Assembly (NCBI GenBank): GCA_965649825.1
Contig: OZ287699.1
Coordinates: 1,240,001-1,304,000 of the forward strand
Direction: 5' to 3'
Source of the DNA: Penicillus capitatus
Lineage: Eukaryota; Chlorophyta
DNA length: 64,000 bases
Position numbers and translations under genes: made by a program. The notes under the pieces are model-generated. The model saw nothing but the letters and a program-made list of their open reading frames with translations. It did no database searches and was not told the DNA's origin. Of the stretch, positions 44,903 through 56,526 are shown in pieces (position 1 is the first letter of the stretch; the number at the start of each line of letters is the position of its first letter).

Positions 44903-45054
44903 TCGAAACTCGGCTCTAGCACCAAAGACGTTCACACACGCGATTGCCTCTCAGATCGTGTCTTTTCCCGAGGTGATGGGACAGCTGTACATGCACTTCC
45001 ATGTGAACACAGTTCCGTCGAGAACGCATGCGTGTACCAGCCATGACTCTTCCT

Positions 45055-45586
45055 TCAGAAAGAACAGACGCCGCTGTAGGGACCACGAATCCTTCTTGCC
45101 AGTTGCATATCTTTGGGAGCTGCACAGAGAAGAGTGAGAGAACGTATTGAGAGTCAGGAATGTACTGATGGTCACTCTTTTAGCATGAATGGCACAAAGA
45201 TTGCAGTCTTCAAACAGGTGGATCAAGAAGTCTTCACTCGCCTATGCACCAGCTGTCACATCATCTTCGCATCTTGTACTACACCCACCTCCTGAAGTGC
45301 CAAAATGGCTTCGGCCGTCCAGCGGTAACTGTGAGGCGTCATGTGATTACAGATATCATGCACCTGGAGAAAAGAGTGAGCAAGTGACATGATCAAAGTG
45401 TGACCTACCAGACGTGCAAAAGGCAGTTTGCGGATCAAAAGCTCCGTCCCGCGTTGCAGATGACGAATCTCGCGAAGAGCTTTGGTGCCAGGACGACTTC
45501 TACCTAAGCGCACTCACGCCATCAACTACGCCTCTCACAGCCGATGGTGCCTTACGAGGTTTTCGAATCAATTTCCCAGGACCCAT
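45055..45586 (-). CDS. cenH3: Centromeric histone H3 variant (cenH3/CENP-A)
   Basis: Five exons (45586-45556, 45503-45409, 45363-45289, 45241-45167, 45120-45055) with introns of 52, 45, 47 and 46 nt; total 342 nt, 113 residues. The tail is short and Arg/Lys-rich ([20 protein letters not shown]). The histone fold is clear: [20 protein letters not shown], then [42 protein letters not shown]. Features separating it from canonical H3 are the divergent tail without the ARTKQTARKS sequence, a loop 1 that is longer and contains Trp ([14 protein letters not shown] where H3 has EIAQDFKTDLRFQ) and a divergent C-terminus (PYSGVCSF). These are CENP-A hallmarks, so this protein should mark centromeric nucleosomes. 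Three of its four introns carry the shared TCACTCTT / TGTGAC motif. Confidence 0.5.
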
Positions 45587-46046
45587 TGCCTTTGTCGGTA
45601 TGGTTTTCTTCCCCCAAGCCCTGTGCGTGTCAGTACGAAGGCTGTATGAGACGCTCTGTCTGGCGCCAGTAACACGACGCGGCGAAGCTGCCGGAGATCG
45701 ACCCTCTCGCTCCTGTGCAATACAGAGCGTCTCTTGTCTGTCGTTGTCGTATCCTTTAAAGGTGAACAACGATGCAACAACGAGGGACGCGCGTGTTTAC
45801 TGACGGGGAGACGATGTGACGTACTTTGCTTCGTGCCATCGGGATGGCGTTGTGCGTTGCACGATACAGACGGAGATCGAGTGACGTGTCGAAGGATGGG
45901 GAATGGAATAGCGTTCGGGCTCAAAATTGAGGCTGCGTAGCTCGAAGACGTGATAGCGCCACAAACGGTCTGGTCGCGAAGGAACGTCGCTACGTACACA
46001 CATGTCACATCGGCATTTGTCGGTCCCGTTGTCCACCTCGGCGTCG
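45587..46046. other. Divergent intergenic region between cenH3 and a mitochondrial-type gene
   Basis: 460 bp head-to-head spacer. In-frame codons continue upstream of the chosen cenH3 ATG (to a possible ATG at 45769), so the tail could be longer. No TATA box evident. Confidence 0.5.
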
Positions 46047-47042
46047 ATGCAGAGATCTCTCTTTCGACAGACGGTCATCGGATCGCCCTTGGGCGTAGCC
46101 TCGCGACCACTCGTGCGTCGAAAGACGGTTCACGTGGAGGCCATCGGTCGATAACGCCACGCGTTCAGTTGCCACAACGACCTATCCCTTTGCAGGCGAG
46201 AAGATTCAGGATTGGGTCAAGTCTCCGTTTCTGTTGGCCACTTTTGGACCACGTGTGACCCTCGGTGCCCTGCTGACGGCACCCGAACGCCTCTCACAAC
46301 TGTAAGCCGCCATCAGCTTCGCACTCAATGCTTGACAAAGAATACGGCGAAAGCCCAACTGATCTATCGAAGGTTCAAGAAGTCTTGACATCCCAGAGTT
46401 CAACAGAGGAGAAGGCGAATATCCTGCTCGAGGTGTGTTGTCTATCTGTCTTTTCAAGAAGAGTGAGATGAGATGACAGGAAGTGGAGTTGCGACTCGTG
46501 GACTGTCTGGAACGCAGTGCCACGATCGAAACGGATCTCTATCAAAATGTCAAGGCACTGCTGCCACAGGACCTGCAGAAGAATCTACCAGAGACATCGC
46601 CCTTTGTCCCGTCCTCTGTCAAGAAGGAACCCACTGATGTCCTCCAAGAAGATGATGTGACATACACCTCTGCATCTGTGGCAGAAGAGAAAGCCAGTAA
46701 CGATCGATCGATGCTTCACCGGGCTCAGCTGAATGTGCATACATGTGATGATTAGCGTCAGAGACGGCGGGACTGCAGGATGCCGTGGTGGCAGTACGGA
46801 CAGCGCAGTCAACACTGAAGACCAATACGAGTGCGGCACGGGAGAAGATGCTGAAAATGAATCTGAAAGAGGAGCGGGAGTTTCTAAACGGTGCGTTACG
46901 AGATGGCAGTCGAGACGAGGAGTGGCAAGCGCCTTGTTGTGTAGATGTCCTGTCAGAGATCGATGTGAGCGCTCCAGGATTGACGGCATTAATACAAGAA
47001 GCCAAGGAACTCATTGCCGAAACAGAAGACTTGATCAAATAG
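46047..47042 (+). CDS. Mitochondrial-looking coiled-coil protein of unknown family
   Basis: Start ATG at 46047; leader MQRSLFRQTVIGSPLGVASR then PLVRRKT is Arg-rich and acid-free, a typical mitochondrial presequence. After a 49-nt intron ending in CTTTGCAG (AG before 46197) the protein continues EKIQDWVKSPFLLATFGPR, then, across a probable 52-nt intron, MLDKEYGESPTDLSKVQEVL. Another intron (46433-46477, with AAGAGTGAGATGAGATGACAG-like end) leads to EVELRLVDCLERSATIETDL. A further intron near 46700-46755 leads to SETAGLQDAVVAVRTAQSTL and a final GLTALIQEAKELIAETEDLI. Mostly helical after the first 60 residues. No family recognised. The exact junctions at 46250-46310 and 46700-46755 are best guesses. 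Confidence 0.5.
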
Positions 47043-47121
47043 ACACCCACCCACTCACCATTTTGCAAATGAACGCCATTTTTACGGGCGCATTTTTCCC
47101 ATGTTATTATTTTGCCGTGCC

Positions 47122-47797
47122 ATGATGAACGACGAGCGTACGAAACCCAACATTCTCGTTACAGGAACGCCAGGGACAGGAAAATCAACACTCTGTTCAC
47201 AAGTCGCCGAAGTCGACAGTCCATACACTATCGATGTGGACAAGCGAGTGCCTGTCTGTTCAGAAAACGGGATGGCGGCATATCGACGTCAGTCGGTTTG
47301 CTGTCGAACGTGATCTCTGTGAAGGACGCGATGCAGAGCACGATTGCCTGATTCTGGATGAGGATCAAGTGGTGGCCAATATGTTGGTCCGTTCGCAAAT
47401 GCGTGATCGTGCCTGTCATCAGGTATGTGACGCATTGGAAGAGATCGTGTGCCATGGGGGATGCCTTGTCGACTATCATTCCTGCGACTTCTTTCCAGAA
47501 CGGTCTCACACATGCATTTCTCACTCTTTCTCACACTTTCTGGTTAGGTGGTTTGATTTGATATTGGTCTTGCAAACGGATAACACCCTTCTGTATGATC
47601 GTCTGGCTAAGCGTGGGTATAGCGAACAAAAGATTCAGGAGAATGTGACCTGTGAGATCATGCACGTCTTGGTGGAGGAGGCCAGAGAGAGTTACAGAGA
47701 AGAGTGCGTTCAGGTGCTCAAGAGTGATTCCGTCGAAGAGATGGACACACATGTTGAACACCTCTGTCGATGGATCGAACAGAACACCCACCTGTAA
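47122..47797 (+). CDS. AK6: Adenylate kinase isoenzyme 6 (AK6/Fap7-type)
   Basis: Exons 47122-47211, 47264-47502 and 47548-47797 with introns of 52 and 45 nt. AK6/Fap7 is a small nuclear/nucleolar NMP kinase-ATPase needed for late 40S ribosomal subunit maturation (with uS11) and nucleotide balance. Walker A NILVTGTPGTGKSTL; the joined segment QVAEKTGWRHIDVSRFAVER; the family phrase CLVDYHSCDFFPERWFDLI; and the LID/NMP-core region LQTDNTLLYDRLAKRGYSEQ. One deviation: the central ILDEDQVV is followed by an unusual NMLVRSQMRDRACHQVC, where most members have a shorter DELE segment. Length about 192 residues, slightly longer than usual (170-180). Its 3' end meets the end of a gene on the other strand with almost no spacing. 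Confidence 0.5.
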
Positions 47798-47799
47798 TC

Positions 47800-48142
47800 C
47801 ATCTATACTCGCAGCCGCTAAACGTAAACCCCAGTCCACAACAGCAAGAAAAACAATCCCGAGCCCTGAAACACGAAGGATAGCTGATCGGGCAGCTAGC
47901 CATGGCAGAGGTACTAAGAAAATGGACGAGGCCGTTGCCCATAGGAATTCAATCGCCAGACTCTTTCTCGACTTGGGAATGTAGACCTGGTAGCTGCACG
48001 GAAGCTGTGGAGATGCGGGCGAGAGTAGCGGTGGTGGTTCATACGCGAAGAACGAGGAGACGGTGAAGATACTGGTCATGAGGAGGACGAGGGCGACCGG
48101 TTGGTAGAGTCCCTCCGAAATGGGAGTCGCCACATCTTCCAA
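47800..48142 (-). CDS. Small membrane protein, possibly OST5/TMEM258-like
   Basis: Start ATG at 48142: MEDVATPISEGLYQPVALVL, then LMTSIFTVSSFFAYE, a first hydrophobic segment; after a Pro/Ser stretch (perhaps an intron starting at the GTATGAACC) comes YIPKSRKSLAIEFLWATASS and FLVPLPWLAA, a second hydrophobic segment, then FLAVVDWGLRLAAAS. Two membrane helices separated by a charged linker starting FFxYE resemble OST5/TMEM258, a subunit of oligosaccharyltransferase, but identity is weak. The open reading continues antisense through the AK6 3' end, which is probably accidental; the true 3' end is not determined. It is divergent from the gene at 48247 with about 100 bp between starts. Confidence 0.5.
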
Positions 48143-48246
48143 CTTCGATTCCTACCACGCACACGTCACTGCCGTTTGCCCGAACGCAACAAAACGAAGA
48201 GATACCAGCATGGACACGACGGGCAGTGAAATGACGTCTCGTCGAA

Positions 48247-49170
48247 ATGGATGACCAAGAGCTTCTGTCTGGTATCGAGCGTCTCCGAGATCGATTTCTG
48301 GCCCAACGTCAAGAACTCGATGACTGTCGTATGCGACTCCAATGGCACGTGGTGTCGAGTAAAGAGCAAGAAAAGCGCATAGATCATCTCCTGGAAGAAA
48401 ACCGCATGCTTCACGAGATTGTTCGCCAACGCGATCGAGATCTGAAGGAGGATGCGAGTGTGGCATTTGGAAGAGAGATGGCAACGGAGGCTTTGTGTAG
48501 ATGGACGTGCGCAGTGCGTTGTGTGAGGCTCGACGTGAACAGCGGTGTGAGGCAGAGCGTGTGCGGCAATTGACTTCGGTGAAGAATCACAGATCCGTTT
48601 GGCTATTCGCGAGGTCTTCTCAAACGACGTGGCACAGGAACTTGCCGAAGAAAGGAGCAAGGCAGAGGAGAGCAAGACAGAACTGGAGGCGAAAATTGCG
48701 GAGGGGCAGCATCGACTTGATCATTGCCGACAGCAGGCAGGTGTGACGAAGATCTCACACATGCGTCTCACTCTTCTGTTAGTGCACAACAAAAGAGACG
48801 GCCTTTCATGAGAATCTCACACATCTTGAACAAACATGTGCGCACCGATGTATCCACTGCTATCACGTACGATGGGACGCACTCGACAGATGAAGCTCAA
48901 TTGACCGAGTTGCGAGCATCTCTTGACAAGGCCATGCAACAGAGGGCCATTGCTGAAGAGCTACTCGAAAAGGAACGCCGCGAACATGCCTTGGCGAGTT
49001 TTAACAGGTCATTCTCTTCCCATCCCTGTCGGCTAACAACACCGGCATCCTTGTGCAGATCAAACCGTGGTGAATCGATAGATATGTGGAAGGCACGTGT
49101 GCTGAAGCTTAGAGAGGAATTAGCAAGAACGCAACGAGAGCGCGATGCATTGAGAGAGCATTGTGTTTAG
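48247..49170 (+). CDS. Coiled-coil protein of unknown family
   Basis: Start ATG at 48247 (MDDQELLSGIERLRDRFLAQ, RQELDDCRMRLQW). Successive exons are strongly helical: SKEQEKRIDHLLEENRMLHE, ALCEARREQRCEAERVRQL, RSKAEESKTELEAKIAEGQH, and after a 42-nt intron (48741-48782) further coil (DEAQLTELRASLDKAMQQRA, EELLEKERREHA), ending SIDMWKARVLKLREELARTQ with stop at 49170. Two or three other introns are implied by frame changes near 48500, 48590 and 49010. About 280 residues. Composition suggests an adaptor or cytoskeletal protein; no motif identifies it. Confidence 0.5.
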
Positions 49171-49215
49171 TACGCTAAGCGGGTTTCTTTAACGATGCAC
49201 CGAATTCTTGTCTCG

Positions 49216-52200
49216 CTATTGTGTGCCTCCGGCCATCCACTGTGCCAATCGCTGCATCACTTCTGGATGCACGTGTTGTTGAAGGATCTCTCCCATTTGA
49301 TTGGACATCGCGCCGTTGAGGGCGGTCAGTGCTTGCATGAGTTGTGGATCTTCTGCACAGACGTCTTCATGCTCGAAGCTCAATCGCACATTCCTCAGCT
49401 GGGCAAATGCGGCAGAGTATCCAGCAAAATCGTCCATCTCTGGCTCAGCAGCTTCCGGAGATATCTCTCCCGATTTCGATCCTGTTCATTGACTGTTGTT
49501 CAGTTGTGTGACCGGGAAGAAAAAGAGTGACCTTCTAGAGTCTTGATCAGCACTTCCAGCAGCTTTCCCCACAGAGCAGGGGACTGGCTGATGAGTGGCG
49601 TGCATTCTGTCAGGATCTTGATGAGTGCCATGCAGCAGAGCTTTCTTGCATTTCCTTGAAGTTGGAGAAAAGAAGGCAACCAGATCTGTTCCAGGATCAT
49701 AAAGAAGATACCCTCCTGGACATTCTCCAAAATCTCTCCCACTTTTTTCACACCGAGATGCAGAACGATGACCGAAACGAATCGCATAAAGCCTCTTGTG
49801 TACTTGGCTGTCTTCCCACTTTGCAATCTGCATGAAAACAAACACAGCATCGCACGACGACGATTCATGCCGATGTGACAGATGATCACCTTTCGAAGAT
49901 CAGTCGCCAGATGTTGGACTGATAGGTCGTTAACGTAGACAGCGGAATGCATCGAAAGATTTCTTCGAGAATGAACAGTCCATACTCATCCACTGCCTTG
50001 AGTGAATTGAGCCGCTGGAAGATGCCGAGAATGGGTTCTAAATGCTGATGCTGTACAATGATCTCCGGCGTTTTCCGCACATACGCCTAAAGACCAAACA
50101 GTAAATGACTCACTTTCTTTGCTAAACGTGTGCATCTCGTCACTCGAATGAGCTTTGTCAGTGCCGGTACATTTCCGTGCCGCTCCCAGAGAAAGGGCGT
50201 TAACACAGGCCGCAGTACGGAGAGATAGACTTCGGGCAACGGAGCTGATCGCATGTCGATGAATGCCGCCAGAATCTGATGTCACATCATCTCACTCTTT
50301 TTGGACGCCCGAGGGTCATGCTCACTTGAAAGACATAAGGATGGAATTCCTGAACGTCCTTCTGAAGCACGACATCAAAAGCGGGAAACAACGTCGCTTG
50401 CATATTGTCCATATTCATGGAGTCTTGAGCATGTGTATGTCGAACCAGAGCAGCAACGGATTCAAAGAGATAGTGATTGAAAGCGGGACCTTGAGGATTT
50501 TGGCACACTTGCAGGAGTTTCCGAGCCAAAGCCTAACGAACAGGGGAAGCATGGATACCGGACTCAGAAGATGGATGCATGATGGGATCGCACTTGTAGA
50601 CACACTTGAGCAACGGGACGGATGTGAGGTCCCGTGCATTCCACCACACGCATCACACATTTCATGAGATATGGATTCTCGGCAGAATCTGGAAACTCAA
50701 ATGCTCCAAAGAGATTTTCCAAAAGGACATGCAAATGCGCCGCCAGTTCTTGTGGAGACAGTCTAGAAATGCATCCAGATATCCGACAATCGCAACGATA
50801 AGCAATACATGGATCCTTTGTGTTCTGTCCGAATCACCAGCCTCTCGATGAGGGTCGCCGCATACGAATGCACGACGAAGTTTTCTGTTCGGAGCAGAAG
50901 AATGATCTTTGGCAAAACCGTCAGCAGAATGTCCTTAGGGATATGCATCCTGAAAAACATGCCTTCTTACGCGTACGTGTCCATGGTGGATGCAGATGTC
51001 GACCTGAAGGTATTGAGAAACTTGAGGGCGTCTGCTTTGAGCAGTGGTGTCCGATTGACATCGCCATCTGTCACCGTGAGAATCTCTGGTTCAATTTGCT
51101 CTTTCCAAAATTGCATCAGGGGAACGGAGGTGTTCAGCGTCGTTGCCCCCATCGATGCTGTCTTGCCTAAAACTCTGCGCGTCACACGAGGCATCGTCTG
51201 CACAAACATACCTTTTACGGCCAATGCCACGACCATGAACACGGCACAGTCTTTAGCAAGGAAGTTTTCGGACGGATTGCGATGGTATTCCTGAGGAAAA
51301 GAGTGATGTGACAGAAGAGTGAGATGACAGTACTTCGAGAAGAGTGCCAATGTAGGAGGTGCAGAGACCGGTCACCTCGTTTGGAAACTGATCAGCCAAC
51401 GCTCGAACCAGATCGGCTGCTGCTCTGCGTCGCGTATCTGAATCGGATCCCTCCGTATCTCTCCTGTACAAAAAATCCGCCCCATCTCACTCTTTTGAAG
51501 TGTGACCTGATGTAGTCAATGCCATTCATGTCAAAGAGCTCCAGATCATCTTCTCTGAGCTTCAAACTCGGAATGATCACCGCCGTAAAGATCTGTTGGA
51601 GGACGTGCTCCTGTTTGAAGATCTGTAGATAGGGACCTTTGGCCACACTCGTCAAGAAATTCACCGCTGCGATGACCAGTTTATCCTATCATGCATCTCA
51701 CACTTGTGCTCACGTTCAGAAAAAGTGTGACCTGTCCAGGATTCAGAGAAATGGTGCTGAGCACACTCCAAACAGATCCCACAAACTGGTCGACGTATTG
51801 TTCAAAGTCTTCTTCGTTGATTTGAATAAAAAGATTGAGAATATCGCACACCGCCGCTTTCATGGCATCCAGCGGACTTAACTGATCACCAGTAACCGTA
51901 CCCAACAGAGGACTCTTGAACTCTAAGTACGAGAAGAAATGCCGCATCCACTCCTTTAGATCCGCATCCATCAGCTAAATTTGGCAGTCAGCATCAGAAA
52001 GCATCGCTAATGATGATCAGAGGGTCACACTTCTGTGATGCCAAAGATATTGAGCGAATAGAAGATGCGAAAGATGAGCCGCACACAGCAGCAGACAGAT
52101 TCCAGCTGATGTTTGTCCGTTGTCGCTAGTTGCAGGTTCATGTACCGTAAAGTATTGAGCAATGGCTTCAGCATTCCTTTCTGACTCACTTCCAAATCGT

Positions 52201-52954
52201 GCGACACTTGAGAAGACATGTACGTATTCCGGAAGCGTTTGAAGACAGAATTCGCCGTCTCCAGTACCCCTGGTCGCGCACGATCACACCCAGCAGCATT
52301 GCACATCGCTGCCTGACCTCGTGCAATGGACAGGTCCTGACACGTCAGCTGCTGAGCGAGGGCAGGAATGAGTTCTGGCCATCTTTGTGGGAAATCTTTG
52401 ATGGATATGAGATTGAGTGCCTCGCCCACTTGAGAACGCACTTCAAATGGCGTATACACCATGACCTCAACTAAGAGCGACCGAATGCGATTCTGTATCG
52501 GCAGCACTTCGTCAAAGAAAACGATAAAGAAGTCGCCTGACCTTCTCAAGATCCGACACCGCAACAGCATCGCCCGCGTCTTCGGGATCCTGCACACGAC
52601 AGCGATCCTCCTCGACATCGCGACAAACAAAAGTGTGACCCAATGACGCTTGATATGATTCTTGAAGTTGACAGCCGCGGCCAGACGAATCTCCAAAGGA
52701 AACACCGCACTCGCCACGACCTGCAACCATCCGTCGGTCGTCGCGATCGACGGGGCATAGACGCCGCCACCTGAAGGACACTGCTGGCATAGTCTTGATG
52801 CGTCGTCGAGAGTCTTGTGAGTTCCTCTTCGGCCGTTCGCCGCGTCTCCTATTGGCATATGGGTACGTCATCTGGATGATCGTCGGATGACCTTTTCGGG
52901 TTGAAGCGTGTTTTTAAAGACTTCCGCCAGATGACGCACTTCTTCGGTACTCAT
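49216..52954 (-). CDS. CSE1: Exportin-2 (CSE1/CAS), importin-alpha re-exporter
   Basis: CSE1 is the karyopherin that returns importin-alpha to the cytoplasm with RanGTP. The start at 52954 gives MSTEEVRHLAEVFKNTLQPE; following exons give EEELTRLSTTHQDYASSVLQ and, over a 50-nt intron, SAVFPLEIRLAAAVNFKNHI then KRHW, matching the importin-beta N-terminal domain (IRLAAAVYFKNFIKRNW). Downstream: RSQVGEALNLISIKDFPQRW, EYDGLFILEEIFRC-type helices, and the C-terminal end YSAAFAQLRNVR with stop at 49216. About a dozen introns of 42-60 nt; defined examples are 50276-50325 and 51292-51333. Total near 950 residues as in the family. HEAT-like helical repeats throughout. Assignment is firm; individual exon limits are not all fixed. 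It is the best place in the window to study the shared intron motif, since it has both orientations. Confidence 0.5.
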
Positions 52955-53107
52955 CTTGGCGGTCGCCTGAGCTCAATGACGACTCGTCACGTGCGTTCGT
53001 ATCAGAGACGTTCGGATGGATGTGACAGCTGCAATGTGGATTAAAAAATACATGTGTGTGTGGCAAAAGCGTCATCACACAATCAGCAAGCATCATGCAT
53101 GGTCTTA
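52955..53107. other. Spacer between CSE1 and NOT2
   Basis: Short region between the start of CSE1 and the 3' end of NOT2, both on the minus strand, presumably holding the NOT2 3' UTR and the CSE1 promoter. Confidence 0.5.
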
Positions 53108-55257
53108 TCACTTCATGGGTAAGGGCACAGCTGTGCGCGGCAGGGTTGTAGCTGATTCCACTGCTTCATACTTGACAAGGAAGTTGTCTTTCTGGACGTA
53201 TTTCCATTGAGATGTGTCGAAGAAAATGTAGGACCCGCGTTCACCGTCAGTTGATTTCTGTACGTTCATGTTGGGCACACGCATGAACCATTGCTTGTGA
53301 TCCTTATGCCACGTGAGGCCTCTCTGAATCAAAGTTGCACTGGCTAAGGCTTGAGCTTCTTCGCATGGAGAAGCGTAGAACATGTAAAAAAGCGTTTCGT
53401 CCTTGAACTTCGAAAGATGCTCCGGACGCAGTTTTTCGGCAGGATTCTGCACAAGAGACAGATACACGTTATGGGTGGTCATATCGTATAGAGATCGCAC
53501 TTTGTAGCTGGCAGGAATTTCAAAGTCTGGCGTGTCGTCCGGAGCTTGATGATCGGCAAAAGGCGAAATGAATGTTTTATGGAGTTTATTATTGGGGTCT
53601 TCAAGTTTGAGGCCTAATTGGGTCAAATCTTGTCCCAGGGCCAGCATAGACAGATCATCATCCACTTTGCGGATCACGCTGTTCAGTCCAAGGAGCGAAA
53701 ATCGATCACAAGAGGCGGCGTGCTGTTGAGGAGGTTGCAAAAGCAAAGAGATAGAGGCCTTCTGAGGCGTCGAGGGACCGCGACCTGCTGCCGGTGGTGG
53801 ACTTCTTGAAATCCGTCCCGCCTGAATATTCTTTAGGGAGTCCTGTACCGAAGCTGGCATGTTGTGACTTCCCTGCAGAACACAGAGCTGTCACATCATG
53901 GTGCGATGGAGAGAGGAAGCAGACAGACGTGGAAGTAGTTCTGCGCAGAAGATGTGGGTGCTCCAGCAGAGAGCTCTGCCGTTGCAGGAGTACTGACGGC
54001 AACTGGAGGCGAGCTCCGTCCAATGGGACCGTGATCAGCACCTCGGAGGTTTTGATTGTCCAGTGCCGGCAATGCTGGGTATTCTTCCTGAACACACCAT
54101 TGCAATCTCTCTCTTTTCTCACTCTTTCCTCGAACAGTGACCTTGGTCGTTTTGCCAGGTTCTGCATCGAGAGGCATGGAAAGAGTGAGCGTGTTTGGTC
54201 GTGCGCCGATGGTCGCCGTGCCGCCGACACCGGAGAGGGACGGAAACTCTGTATTGTCTAATCTCAGGCCATTCATGGCAGATGCCGTCATTGACTGATC
54301 TCCAGGTCTCTCAAGGGGCAACGCAGCGCGCCCGCCCATAAACCCACCTCCAGCAGACGACGCCTAAACCACACAGCCCTCACACACGTCACGCACATTC
54401 AAGGCTGTTCTGCCTGCAGCTGTGGCATCTGAGGAATCATGCCATAAGGATTCTGCTGCTGCCCTCGATTTCCGTAACGCATGATGCTGAGAAGGTCTTG
54501 TGAAGGATTCTGTGTCTGCTGCTGTTGTTGTTGCTGTTGCTGTAGCAGTCCATTCAATGCTGCTGCCTACGTAGACCTCTTCTCAATACAAGCACACCAC
54601 AAGAGGCGATTCTTGCAGAGTTGATGTCGCCTCGACTGATGTTCTGTCCGAGAGGGTTCAACGAACGGACTTGTGCTTGTTGTTGTGGACTGAGGGCAGC
54701 CTGCATTCGACTCATGGTCGAGAGGGAATGGAGATTGGACTGCGGCATGGACTGCTGACCCGTCGTCGACCACATCTGCATTCCTTGTAATCCCTGTGGA
54801 TTCTGTGAGACGCCTCCAAACCCAGGCACTGCGGTATTGATCAATGGCCGATTCCCTAGTCCCTGATTCTGCAATCCCAGCTGCGTCCCCCCAAACTGCG
54901 TCCGGACGGCCGAGTTCGAGGCGTAGTTTCCCAGTGCCAATCCAGGATGACGTGACTGGGCTTGCTGATATTGGCTCAGTTGCTGCTACATGAGAGGCAT
55001 CGGAGCGGCAGAGATATATGGACTGTTCTCACCTGATTGAAGGCGGATGGAAAACGCTCACCCGGTTGCGAACTCGACGCGGGCAGTCCTCCAAATCCAC
55101 TCCTGGCACCGAGTTGCGACTGAAGCCCTCCTTGAAGGTGCTGCAGTCCCGTCAAGTTGGAGCCCATCTGATAAACGTTTCCCTGGTTTTGTAACTGCGA
55201 ATACTGTCCTGTAAAACTGCGTGCGGTGGGATCCAAGCCACTCGGATTGGGATTCAT
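53108..55257 (-). CDS. NOT2: CCR4-NOT complex subunit 2 (NOT2)
   Basis: NOT2 is a scaffold subunit of the CCR4-NOT deadenylase complex and controls mRNA decay. The C-terminal NOT-box domain is unmistakable: LALGQDLTQLGLKLEDPNNK, HKTFISPFADH, FYMFYASPCEEAQALASATL, WHKDHKQWFMRVPNMNVQ and RGSYIFFDTSQWKYVQKDNF. The N-terminal half (from the ATG at 55257) is Gln/Gly/Asn/Ser-rich (QYSQLQNQGNVYQMGSNLTG, QLGLQNQGLGNRPLINTAVP) with a poly-Gln run at about 54512-54545, as in other NOT2 proteins. Introns occur near 55000, 54550, 54370 and 53890. Final residues after the NOT box extend to a stop at 53108. Family assignment is firm. Confidence 0.5.
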
Positions 55258-55511
55258 GTTTTCGTTCGCTCAACGGTGTCCACTCAATGTACGCTGGTCA
55301 GAACCTGCAACGCGACGAAGGTCTCGAGACGACGCAGATAATGGAAAGAAAAGACGTGAAGGTGTTGGGAAACGAAACGGCGGATATCGAGAGGCAGACG
55401 TTCTCACCGTGCGTCGAATTTTCGCGACAAGGAACTTCGTCGAATGCGAGAAGACGTTGACGCGACATCTGGACTGGTGCTCTGTATGTACAACCAACAA
55501 GGCTGTTGTTG

Positions 55512-56251
55512 CTAATTTTTCTGTTTCTTCTGCAGGAGTGTGGTCGTAATGAAGCCCAGAAGCACAAGCAGGGCTCCATACTTAAGCCAACCGTTTCCAA
55601 GATTCCAAGTAATCCGCCCGTCTTCGATGCGGCCACTGAATTCCCGGTTGTCAAGTGCTTTGCGCAACAGAGGCTCCACGAGATACGTCTCGACGTTATA
55701 CGTCAGCAGATCCAAATCGCCGAAGACGCCTTCCCAACTGTCGCGTAGCTTCAGACGATCCTTTGCCGTTTCCGGCACCGTATAGCCAATCTGGAGAACA
55801 CCATGGGGATTGGCTGAAGGCGGACAAAACGGGCGAGGTGTACAAGGAGGCCGACGAATTGGATGTTATCCGTGTTGCCTTCCTCCTTGACGTGAACGAA
55901 CATCTGTTCCGTGTCGGGCTTCACCGAGCAATGGCACACGAAGTTACCGCATTTGCCAGGGAATGTGTATCGGAACATGAACTCGGGAGACGGCAACAGC
56001 GCCAGCCAGTAATTGGGAGGACGGTAACTTCGTTCCTTGTACGGACGACTGAAAAGAAGGGTGAGAAAGTTACGGACGGGTTGTGCCTTGGGGGCTTCGG
56101 TCTCTTGCGGTACGAAGCCTGCTTGAACGAAGAGGCAGTGAACACCGAGGGCCGTGATAGCACAGCGTCGCAGGTTGGGTTGAACAGGAATGCATCCTGG
56201 ACCGGAAAACGCTTTGTCGAAGGCAACGCGCAAAGGCGCCTCCTCTTCCAT
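55512..56251 (-). CDS. FP-domain (PI31/FBXO7-like) protein with C-terminal tail anchor
   Basis: Start ATG at 56251 (MEEEAPLRVAFDKAF). Residues about 30-150 fit the FP domain shared by proteasome regulator PI31 and FBXO7: CAITALGVHCLFVQAGFVPQ, then NYWLALLPSPEFMFRYTFPG and KPDTEQMFVHVKEEGN. After an intron near 55800-55841 (acceptor CCTTCAG; exact donor unresolved, the simple join being one base out of frame) the second exon reads NPHGVLQIGYTVPETAKDRL and ends in a hydrophobic helix, YGALLVLLGFITTTLLQKKQ, KN. The terminal helix with Lys after it is a tail-anchor arrangement, placing the domain on the cytosolic face of a membrane. PI31 and FBXO7 normally lack such an anchor. Assignment of the FP domain is by pattern only. 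Confidence 0.5.
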
Positions 56252-56526
56252 GGACAAACCGTCAGCGCAGATTCGACGAATGGATGCAACACATCTATTT
56301 GCAAATGCCTTTCTTAAACACCTAACTAGCTACACCTTTGTCGTCCACAGCAGCATTGAGGAAGCCATGGTGTGGCAACAAGGAACACGACCTTAAAGGT
56401 GGATTTATTAACAGAATCAAATCGTGGAGAGCTAACACAACAGCAGATATCTGGTTGGGTGCCGCGAAAACAGAGTTGGTCGTGTACAGTGTCGGTTAGT
56501 TGGTGAATCTATTGGTATGGGTAAAC

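Noticed and set aside
45256-45513. Canonical histone H3
   Set aside because: Tail lacks the ARTKQTARKS sequence, loop 1 is longer with Trp, and the C-terminal residues differ; cenH3 fits better.
47531-47797. Minus-strand frame continuing from the small membrane protein through AK6
   Set aside because: This part is antisense to the conserved AK6 coding exon and has no membrane or domain character of its own.
54512-54545. Trinucleotide repeat as an independent microsatellite feature
   Set aside because: It is the poly-Gln run of NOT2, common in this family.
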